64,000 nucleotides of DNA. Origin: Nocardioides ungokensis (GTDB taxonomy: Bacteria > Actinomycetota > Actinomycetes > Propionibacteriales > Nocardioidaceae). The notes under the pieces are model-generated. The model was not told the DNA's origin. It worked only from the letters and a program-made list of their open reading frames with translations, and made no database searches. The stretch is from assembly GCF_013466985.1 (NCBI RefSeq), contig NZ_CP059164.1:4101001-4165000 (forward strand). Direction: 5' to 3'. The translations under genes were made by a program, and so were the position numbers. This document shows positions 57,750-64,000 of this stretch, piece after piece. Within the stretch, counting starts at the first letter, position 1. Each line of letters begins with the position of its first letter.

Positions 57750-60049
57750 CGGGTGCCCGTCACGTCCTCGGGCCGGATCGGCACCCGGCGCAGGTCGAGG
57801 CCGGTGGCCGCGCGGATCGCCGCCGCGACCGCGGGACCCGAGGAGATGGTGGGGGCCTCGCCGACGCCGCGCAGGCCGTACGGCGCATGGGGGTCGGCGT
57901 ACTCGAGGACCTCGATCGGCATCGGCGGGGTGTCCAGGATGGTGGGGATCAGGTAGTCGGTGAATGACGGGTTGGTGATCCGGCCGGCGACGATCTGGAT
58001 CTCCTCCATCAGGGCCAGGCCCATGCCCTGGGTGCTGCCGCCCTGGATCTGGCCCACGACCGCCGACGGGTTGACCGCCTTGCCGACGTCCTGGGTGCAG
58101 GCGAGCTCGACCACCTTGACCAGCCCGAGCTCCACGTCGACGTCGACCACGGCACGGTGCGCGGCGAAGGCGTACTGCACGTGGGCGTTGCCCTGCCCGG
58201 TCTCGGGGTCGATGGGGTACGTCGGCCGGTGCCGCCACTCGACGGTGTCCTCGACCTCGTCGGTGCCGAGCAGGTCGGCGAGGGTGACCGCCACGGCACC
58301 GAGGTCGTCGACGACCGCGTCTCCGGCCAGGCGCAGCGTGGCCGCGTCGACGCCGAGCCGCTGGGCCGCCCGGGCGAGCACCGTCCGGCGCACGCTCTGG
58401 CAGGCTGCCCGGACCGCGCCGCCGGTGACGTAGGTCTGCCGCGACGCCGAGCTCGACCCGGCCGACCCGACCTGCGTGTCCTTCGGGGCCACCACGACCC
58501 GCTCGACCTCGAGCTCGGTGCGGCAGATCTGCTGCTCGACGGTGACCAGGCCCTGGCCCACCTCCGCGGCCGCGGTGTGCACCGTGACGACCGGCTCGTG
58601 GCCGACGACCGCCAGCCGCACCCGGGCCGTCGAGTAGTCGTCGAAGCCCTCGGAGAAGGCCACGTTCTTGTACGCCACGGCGTACCCGACGCCGCGACGG
58701 ACGCCCTCGCCGTGGGTGGTGTTGGCGACCCCGCCAGGGAGCCGGCGCAGGTCGAGCTCGCCGCCGTCATCGGGCGGGAGCGGCATCGCCCGGAGCCGCT
58801 GCACCAGCTCGGCGACCGGGGCGGCGCTGTCGATGACCTGGCCGGTCGGCGCCGTCGAGCCCTCGTGGAAGCCGTTGCGGACCCGGATCTCGACCGGGTC
58901 GAGGCCGACCGCCTCGGCCAGCTTGTCCATGATCGCCTCGACCGCGAACGCGGTCTGCACCGACCCGAAGCCGCGCATCGCGCCGCAGGGCGGGTTGTTG
59001 GTGTAGGCGCCGTAGCAGTCCACGTGGATGTTCGGGATCTCGTAGGGGCCGAGCCCCATGGTGCCGGCGTTGCCGACGACCGCGGGGGTGCTGGAGGCGT
59101 AGGCGCCGCCGTCGAGGTGGATGGTGGCCCGGGCGTAGACGAGCCGGCCGTCTCGGTCCGCGCCGTACTCGTAGTGCATCGAGGCGGGGTGCCGGTGCAC
59201 GTGGCCGAAGAACGACTCCTCGCGGTTGTAGACCATCTTCACCGGCTTGCCGGTGTGCAGCGCGAGCAGGCAGCCGTGGACATGCATCGACAGGTCCTCC
59301 CGGCCGCCGAACGCGCCACCGACGCCGGCCAGCCGGAGCCGGACCCGGTCGGGGCCGAGCCCGAGCGCGGCGCAGACCTGCCGCTGGTCGACGTGCAGCC
59401 ACTGGGTGGCGACGTACAGGTCCACACCGCCGGTGCCGTCGGGGACCGCGAGGCCGGACTCGGGTCCGAGGAACGCCTGGTCCTGCATGCCGACCTCGTA
59501 GTCGCCGGAGACCACGACCTCGGCGCTCGGGTGCGGGTCACCGGTGCGGATCCTCACGTGCCGGACCAGGTTGCCGTGAGGGTGCAGCTGCGGTGCATCG
59601 GGCAGCAGCGCCTTGCGGGCGTCGACGACGGGCTCGAGCACCTCGTAGTCGACGACGATCTTCTTGGCGGCCTGGCGGGCGGTCTCGGGGTGGTCGGCGG
59701 CGACCAGCGCGACCGGCTCGCCCTGGTAGCGCACCACGTCGACCGCCAGCACCGGCTGGTCCTGGTGCTCGAGGCCGAAGTGCTTCTGGCCGGGCACGTC
59801 GTCGTGGGTCAGCACCGCGAACACGCCGGCGGTGCGCAGCGCCTCGGTGATGTCGACCTTCAGGATCCGGGCGGACGGGTGCGGGCTGCGCAGCGTGACG
59901 CCCCAGAGCATGTCGTCCATCCAGAGGTCGCTGCCGTAGGCGAACTCCCCGGTGACCTTGAGGATCCCGTCCGGCCGCAGCGGCGACTCCCCCACTCCGC
60001 CGGGCGCCCCGACCCGGGTGGTCCCGGTGGTCTCCGTGGTCCCGGTCAT
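57746..60049 (-). CDS. Xanthine dehydrogenase, molybdenum-binding subunit
   Basis: A 767-residue molybdopterin-cytosine-dinucleotide hydroxylase subunit oxidising hypoxanthine/xanthine to urate. It has GVGGAFGGRED, CGAMRGFGSVQ and QGGSTQGMG cofactor loops and the active-site Glu in GVGEAP. ATG 60049 overlaps the deaminase stop by 4 nt. The Fe-S and FAD subunits are encoded upstream in the same operon. It needs MoaD-type sulfur transfer for its cofactor. Confidence 0.9.
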   Translation of the reverse strand: MTGTTETTGTTRVGAPGGVGESPLRPDGILKVTGEFAYGSDLWMDDMLWGVTLRSPHPSARILKVDITEALRTAGVFAVLTHDDVPGQKHFGLEHQDQPVLAVDVVRYQGEPVALVAADHPETARQAAKKIVVDYEVLEPVVDARKALLPDAPQLHPHGNLVRHVRIRTGDPHPSAEVVVSGDYEVGMQDQAFLGPESGLAVPDGTGGVDLYVATQWLHVDQRQVCAALGLGPDRVRLRLAGVGGAFGGREDLSMHVHGCLLALHTGKPVKMVYNREESFFGHVHRHPASMHYEYGADRDGRLVYARATIHLDGGAYASSTPAVVGNAGTMGLGPYEIPNIHVDCYGAYTNNPPCGAMRGFGSVQTAFAVEAIMDKLAEAVGLDPVEIRVRNGFHEGSTAPTGQVIDSAAPVAELVQRLRAMPLPPDDGGELDLRRLPGGVANTTHGEGVRRGVGYAVAYKNVAFSEGFDDYSTARVRLAVVGHEPVVTVHTAAAEVGQGLVTVEQQICRTELEVERVVVAPKDTQVGSAGSSSASRQTYVTGGAVRAACQSVRRTVLARAAQRLGVDAATLRLAGDAVVDDLGAVAVTLADLLGTDEVEDTVEWRHRPTYPIDPETGQGNAHVQYAFAAHRAVVDVDVELGLVKVVELACTQDVGKAVNPSAVVGQIQGGSTQGMGLALMEEIQIVAGRITNPSFTDYLIPTILDTPPMPIEVLEYADPHAPYGLRGVGEAPTISSGPAVAAAIRAATGLDLRRVPIRPEDVTGTR

Positions 60050-61410
60050 GCCGTCACCGCCTTCGCCATCAAGGTCTCGGACGCCCGGAGCACGTCGACC
60101 GCGAGCCGTTCCTCGTCGACCTCGACCATCGCGTCGTGCCGCACGACCGGCCGGCCCTGGACCAGCAGCAGCTCCAGCGGCGGCGGCGTGCCGAGCACCA
60201 GGGCCGCGACCGGGTCGGGGATGCCGGCGTGGGCGGCGGTGTCGACCCGCCACAGCGCGAGGTCGGCCTGCTTGCCGGGCTCCAGCGAGCCGATCCGGTC
60301 GTCCCAGCCGAGCACCCTCGCGCCGCCGATCGTCGCGAGCTCGAGCCCGTCGCGGACGGTGAGGGCGGTCGGCCCTCCGACCGCGCGGGCGAAGAGGACC
60401 GAGTGGCGCAGCTCCTCGACGAGCGAGGCGGCCTCGTTGGAGGCGGCGCCGTCCACGCCTAGGCCGACGGGGACGCCGGCCTTGCGGAGGTCGCGGGTCC
60501 GGCAGATGCCGGCGCCGAGGCGGGCGTTGGACGACGGGCAGTGCGCGACGCCGGTGCCGGTGGCGGCGAGGGTGCCGACCGACCGGTCGTCGAGGTGGAT
60601 CCCGTGGGCGAACCAGACGTCGGGCCCGACCCAGCCGAGGGACTCGACGTAGTCGACCGGGTGCACACCGAACTTCTCCCGGCAGAACTCCTCCTCGTCG
60701 ATGGTCTCGGCGAGGTGGGTGTGCAGCCGGACGCCCTTGTCGCGAGCGAGGGCGGCCGCCTGCCGGAGCAGGTCACCGGTGACCGAGAACGGCGAGCACG
60801 GCGCCACGCCGACGCGCAGCATCGAGTCCGGCGACGGGTCGTGGTGCCGGTCGATCGCGTCGGCCGTCGCGGCCAGGATCGCGTCGACCTCCTCCACCAC
60901 GTGGTCCGGCGGGAGGCCTCCGCGCGACCGGCCGAGGTCCATGGAGCCCCGGGTCGGCAGGAACCGCAGCCCGACCGTGCGGGCCGCCTCGATCTCGGCG
61001 CCGAGCAGGTCACCGCCGTCGGCGGGGAAGACGTAGTGGTGGTCGGTCGTCGTGGTGCAGCCGGTGCGGGCGATCTGCACCAGCGCGCCGGTGGCCCCGA
61101 CCCGCACGGTGTCCTCGTCGAGCCCGGCCCAGACCGGGTAGAGCGTGGTCAGCCACTCGAAGAGCGTGTGGTCGACGGCCGAGCCGCGGGTCAGCCACTG
61201 GTAGAGGTGGTGGTGGGTGTTGACCAGGCCGGGCGTGGCGAGGCACCCGGTGCCGTCGACGTACGTCGCGTCCGGCAGGTCCCGGTGCGCCCGGCCCTCG
61301 CCGACCGACGCGATCCGGGCGCCGTCGACGACGACGTGCCCGACGGCGTGCTCGGTCCGGTCGGCGTCCATGGTGACCACCGCGCACCCGTCGACGACCA
61401 CGCGGCTCAT
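60046..61410 (-). CDS. 8-oxoguanine deaminase-like amidohydrolase
   Basis: A 454-residue zinc amidohydrolase of the cytosine/guanine deaminase group. It has NTHHHLYQWLTRG, HTHLAETIDEEE, FAHGIHLDD and GLGVDGAASNE. The NTHHHLYQ and CTTTTDHHYVFP pattern fits 8-oxoguanine deaminase, which yields urate directly, better than guanine deaminase. Both reactions would feed this pathway. The position inside the xanthine dehydrogenase gene set, with ATGA overlaps on both sides, supports purine-base deamination. Confidence 0.83.
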   Translation of the reverse strand: MSRVVVDGCAVVTMDADRTEHAVGHVVVDGARIASVGEGRAHRDLPDATYVDGTGCLATPGLVNTHHHLYQWLTRGSAVDHTLFEWLTTLYPVWAGLDEDTVRVGATGALVQIARTGCTTTTDHHYVFPADGGDLLGAEIEAARTVGLRFLPTRGSMDLGRSRGGLPPDHVVEEVDAILAATADAIDRHHDPSPDSMLRVGVAPCSPFSVTGDLLRQAAALARDKGVRLHTHLAETIDEEEFCREKFGVHPVDYVESLGWVGPDVWFAHGIHLDDRSVGTLAATGTGVAHCPSSNARLGAGICRTRDLRKAGVPVGLGVDGAASNEAASLVEELRHSVLFARAVGGPTALTVRDGLELATIGGARVLGWDDRIGSLEPGKQADLALWRVDTAAHAGIPDPVAALVLGTPPPLELLLVQGRPVVRHDAMVEVDEERLAVDVLRASETLMAKAVTA

Positions 61411-61880
61411 CGCATCCGCCTCGCGGCCAGGTGCACGGCCTCGATGATCTTCTCGTAGCCCGTGCAGCGGCAGAGGTTGCCGGCGAGCGCCTCACGGATC
61501 TCGGAGTCGTCCGGGTCGGGGTCGCGGGCGAGCAGGTCGTGGGTGGCGACGAGCAGGCCGGGGGTGCAGAAGCCGCACTGCACGGCGCCGGTCTCGACGA
61601 ACGCCTGCTGCACCGGGTGCAGCTCGCCCTCCCCGGCGTGGTGGCTGAGGCCCTCGACCGTGTCGACGCTCCGGCCGTCGGCCTGCCCGGCCGCGACCAG
61701 GCAGGCGCAGCAGGTGACACCGTCGAGGTAGACCGTGCACGACCCGCACTCGCCCTGCTCGCAGGCGTTCTTGGAGCCGGGCAGGCCGAGCCGCTCGCGC
61801 AGCACGTAGAGCAGGCTCTCGCCCGCCCAGACGTCGTCGGCCACGCGCTGCTCGCCGTTGACCGTGATCGTGACCCGCAT
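61407..61880 (-). CDS. Xanthine dehydrogenase, [2Fe-2S] subunit
   Basis: A 157-residue two-cluster iron-sulfur subunit. The plant-type cluster is CEQGECGSC plus a late Cys. The second cluster is formed by CGFCTPG and CRCTGY. It passes electrons from the Mo site to FAD. TGATG coupling with the FAD gene and ATGA coupling with the deaminase. Confidence 0.93.
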   Translation of the reverse strand: MRVTITVNGEQRVADDVWAGESLLYVLRERLGLPGSKNACEQGECGSCTVYLDGVTCCACLVAAGQADGRSVDTVEGLSHHAGEGELHPVQQAFVETGAVQCGFCTPGLLVATHDLLARDPDPDDSEIREALAGNLCRCTGYEKIIEAVHLAARRMR

Positions 61881-62758
61881 CAGCCCTCTCCCCTTCGTGG
61901 GCCTTCTCGGCCTTGCGCCTCGGCCCAGGCCCACGCCAGGCAGCGGCGGGCCATCACGGCCAGGGCGTGGCGGCGGTACGCCGCGGTGCCGCGCACGTCG
62001 TCGATCGGAGACGCGGCCGCCGCGACCAGTCGGCCGAACTCCTCGGCCACCGGGTCGGGGACGTCGGCGCGGCCCTCCCAGTCGAGCTCGGCGGCCAGCA
62101 GCTCCTCGGCGTCGCGGGCCCGTAGCGGGGTCGGGCCGGCCGAGCCGATGCCGGTGCCGACCGAGCGCTGCTCCGGGTGCAGCGCCAGCCCGAGGGCGGC
62201 GACCGCGATCACCATCGCATTGCGGGTCCCGATCTTGCTGAACTGCTGCGGCCCGGTCGCGGCCGGCACCCAGACCGCGGTGACCAGCTCGTCGGGACGG
62301 CCGGCGTGCCGCTTGGGCCCGGTGTAGAACTCGGCGGCCGGGACCCGGCGTACTCCCGTGAGGGAGGAGAGCTCGACCTCGGCGTGGGCGGCGAGCAGCG
62401 CCGGGTGGGAGTCGCCGGCGGGCGACGCGGCGCCCACGTTGCCGCCGACGGTGCCGCGGTTGCGGATCTGCGGCGACCCGACCGTGCGGGCGGCCAGCGC
62501 CAGCCCTGGCAGCTCGGCGGCGAGCTCGGCGATCACCCTGCTGTAGGTGACGCCGGCGCCGAGCCGGATCTCGTCGCCCACGCGGTCCCACGTCGCGAGC
62601 TCGGACACCCGGGTGAGGTCGAGCAGCGCGGGCGGGCGGTGGCGGTCGAAGTTCAGCTCCACCATCACGTCGGTGCCGCCCATGATCGGGACCGCACCAG
62701 GGTGCTCCGCACGCGCGGCCAGCGCGTCGGGCAGGGAGGTCGGGGACAGGAAGTCCAT
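61880..62758 (-). CDS. Xanthine dehydrogenase, FAD-binding subunit
   Basis: A 292-residue FAD subunit of the CO dehydrogenase/xanthine dehydrogenase type. It has the flavin loops VPIMGGTDVMVEL and TVGGNVGAASPAGDSHP and the IRNRGT segment. It hands electrons to NAD+. ATG 62758 overlaps the uricase stop by 1 nt (TGATG). Confidence 0.92.
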   Translation of the reverse strand: MDFLSPTSLPDALAARAEHPGAVPIMGGTDVMVELNFDRHRPPALLDLTRVSELATWDRVGDEIRLGAGVTYSRVIAELAAELPGLALAARTVGSPQIRNRGTVGGNVGAASPAGDSHPALLAAHAEVELSSLTGVRRVPAAEFYTGPKRHAGRPDELVTAVWVPAATGPQQFSKIGTRNAMVIAVAALGLALHPEQRSVGTGIGSAGPTPLRARDAEELLAAELDWEGRADVPDPVAEEFGRLVAAAASPIDDVRGTAAYRRHALAVMARRCLAWAWAEAQGREGPRRGEG

Positions 62759-63606
62759 CAGTCCCCGCGCCCGACGGTGACCTCGATCAGCCCGTAGGGC
62801 CGGTCGGTCACGTGGAAGACCTCGCCGTCGTTGGCCAGCCCGAAGGGAGTCAGGTCGACGGCGATGTGGTGGATGTTGGGGGCGACCAGCTCGATCGAGG
62901 CGATCGACGGCGCGGCCTCGAGGACCGCCCGGCCCATCTCCCACAGCGACTGCTGGAGGGCCAGCGAGTGCACGTGGGCGAACCGGTCGAGCAGGGTCCG
63001 CCGGACGGCGTCGTACGTCGCGTCCCAGTCGGGCCGCTCGGCGCCGACGTCCGCCGCGTACGTCCACCCGGCGGTGAGCGAGGTGGCCAGCACGCGGTCG
63101 TGGGTGGGCGCGAGGGTGGTGTAGTCGTCGACGAGGAAACCCGCGAACTCCGAGCCGGTGGACTTCAGCACCACCAGGTCCCGGACGCCGCTGACGACCG
63201 ATGTGCCCGCGGCCGAGACCGCGACCCGGGTCGTGCGCACGTCGGGTCCGCCCCGGCGGAAGCCGTGGTCATGGTCGGCGATCCGCTCCCAGGCGTACTC
63301 CTCGATCCGGACTTCTGCCCCGGTCACCGGCGCCACGTCGTCGACGAAGTGGTGCGCGAGCGCGAGCCCGAAGTCCTCGATCGCGCCGATCCCCACCTTC
63401 TTGGCGAACGCGAAGACAGTGTTCTTCTGGGTGTCGGTCGGCAGCACGTGGGCCTGGTCGCCCTCGAGGTGCGCGGCGGCGAAGTCGCCGGTGAGCGACG
63501 TCGAGACGTTGAGGTCGCGGACCACGTGCCGGTCGGTGTCGCGCACGATCCGGAAGACGCGCGTGTCCGCCTTGCCGTAGCGGTTGGTGCCGAGCACGAT
63601 GCCCAC
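62758..63606 (-). CDS. Urate oxidase (cofactor-free uricase)
   Basis: Uricase oxidises urate to 5-hydroxyisourate with O2. The 282-residue tandem T-fold protein has NRYGKADTRVFRI with the catalytic Lys, LPTDTQKNTVFAFAK with the catalytic Thr, and a late SLTAGWTY and APNIHHI. ATG 63606 follows uraH by 1 nt. The C-terminus lacks an SKL tag, as expected in bacteria. Confidence 0.95.
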   Translation of the reverse strand: MGIVLGTNRYGKADTRVFRIVRDTDRHVVRDLNVSTSLTGDFAAAHLEGDQAHVLPTDTQKNTVFAFAKKVGIGAIEDFGLALAHHFVDDVAPVTGAEVRIEEYAWERIADHDHGFRRGGPDVRTTRVAVSAAGTSVVSGVRDLVVLKSTGSEFAGFLVDDYTTLAPTHDRVLATSLTAGWTYAADVGAERPDWDATYDAVRRTLLDRFAHVHSLALQQSLWEMGRAVLEAAPSIASIELVAPNIHHIAVDLTPFGLANDGEVFHVTDRPYGLIEVTVGRGD

Positions 63607-63607
63607 G

Positions 63608-63910
63608 TCAGCTCCCCCGGTAGGTCGTGTAGCCGTGCGGGCTGAGCAGCAGCGGCACGTGCAGGTGGGTGTCGTCGGTGACGACGAAGGCGACGACGAC
63701 CTCGGGGAAGAAGGGACTGCGCCCCCCGGTGTCGAACCGCAGCCGGTAGGTCCCCGCGTCCAGCCGGTCCGGGCCGAGGTCGACGATGCGGCCGTCGGCG
63801 TCGGTGGTGCCGGTGGCGACCACCTCGCCGCCGCGCTCCAGCGTCACGGCGATGCCGTCGGCGGGCCGCCCGGCCGAGGTGTCGAGGACGTGCGTGGTCA
63901 CGTGGCTCAT
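63608..63910 (-). CDS. uraH: 5-hydroxyisourate hydrolase (transthyretin-like)
   Basis: UraH hydrolyses 5-hydroxyisourate to OHCU. The 100-residue protein has the N-terminal signature THVLDTSAGRPA and the diagnostic C-terminal tetrapeptide YRGS, both complete. ATG 63910 overlaps the uraD stop (ATGA). Confidence 0.95.
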   Translation of the reverse strand: MSHVTTHVLDTSAGRPADGIAVTLERGGEVVATGTTDADGRIVDLGPDRLDAGTYRLRFDTGGRSPFFPEVVVAFVVTDDTHLHVPLLLSPHGYTTYRGS

Positions 63911-64000
63911 CCGACGACCTTCTCCAGGCGCAGCAGGGCGATGTCGCGCAGCGCGGTGACGGTCTCCTCGCGCTCGGCCGCGTCGTCGTTGGCGAGACGG
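63907..64000 (-). CDS. uraD: OHCU decarboxylase, C-terminal end (truncated by window edge)
   Basis: The last 30 codons of a minus-strand frame read RLANDDAAEREETVTALRD... LRLEKVVG, typical of the end of 2-oxo-4-hydroxy-4-carboxy-5-ureidoimidazoline decarboxylase, which forms S-allantoin. Its stop overlaps the uraH start. The rest of the gene is beyond the window. Confidence 0.8.
   Translation of the reverse strand, partial: RLANDDAAEREETVTALRDIALLRLEKVVG

Overview
The window comes from a high-GC actinomycete, most likely a Nocardioides-type (Propionibacteriales) organism. The evidence is a very GC-rich third codon position, a mycothiol synthase (mshD), a GlnR-type orphan regulator, many GTG starts, several genes that look leaderless (a TANNNT box 6-8 nt before the start codon), and a short dispersed palindromic repeat. 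No tRNA, rRNA, CRISPR array, transposase or prophage gene was seen. At least five genes are broken by what looks like one missing base, mostly in G or C runs. This pattern suggests consensus errors in the assembly more than real decay.

Layout. 1-0.7 kb: 3' end of cysN. 0.7-10.2 kb: an exopolysaccharide block (manA; fcl-gmd for GDP-L-fucose; WcaI-like and other glycosyltransferases; a WcaF-like acetyltransferase; a Wzx-like flippase; a frameshifted GT14 transferase; a pyruvyl transferase), part of it clearly lower in GC. 10.2-25.6 kb: a backbone resembling, from memory, the Mycobacterium tuberculosis Rv0811c-Rv0819 neighbourhood (ygfZ, fur, nitrobindin, DsrE, DUF1416, sulfurtransferase, DUF4395, thioredoxin, merR/hsp20, moaD, glnR, mshD). 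More envelope genes (DUF4012, secreted Ig-like protein, Wzy-like polymerase, second gmd), a BKACE gene and dtd interrupt it. Eight copies of a 34-bp palindromic repeat are confined to this stretch, one of them inside the ygfZ reading frame. 25.9-33.5 kb: a Tat-exported sulfatase, an orphan response regulator, an 849-residue Ala/Glu-rich membrane-anchored coiled-coil protein with a 123-residue internal duplication, an oxidoreductase, an esterase and a small membrane protein. 33.5-45.1 kb: phosphate and polyphosphate genes (PAS/HATPase sensor, ppk1, DUF47-pit, pstSCAB on the other strand, mutT1). 45.2-48 kb: copper resistance (copA-copZ-csoR with a clear CsoR operator). 48-54 kb: cspA, an OafA-type acyltransferase, a PAP2 phosphatase and a tandem GAF-ANTAR pair. 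54.2-64 kb: a purine-to-allantoin-to-ureidoglycolate catabolic operon on the minus strand. It contains uraD (partial), uraH, uricase, three xanthine dehydrogenase subunits, an 8-oxoguanine deaminase-like enzyme, a DUF6986 aldolase-like protein, allantoinase and allantoicase, nearly all joined by 1-4 nt overlaps.

How it works together. ManA, Gmd and Fcl feed fucose into a colanic-acid-like, acetylated and possibly pyruvylated polymer that is flipped by Wzx and polymerised by Wzy. The pit/pst/ppk/DUF47 set handles phosphate uptake and storage, and a PHO-box-like repeat lies upstream of pstS. The terminal operon turns (8-oxo)guanine, xanthine and urate into ureidoglycolate and nitrogen. GlnR is the likely nitrogen regulator in the neighbourhood, although no GlnR site was identified. 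The least explained items are the giant coiled-coil protein, the 34-bp repeat and its insertion in ygfZ, the exact 52-bp triple palindrome between pit and pstB, and DUF6986 in the purine operon.
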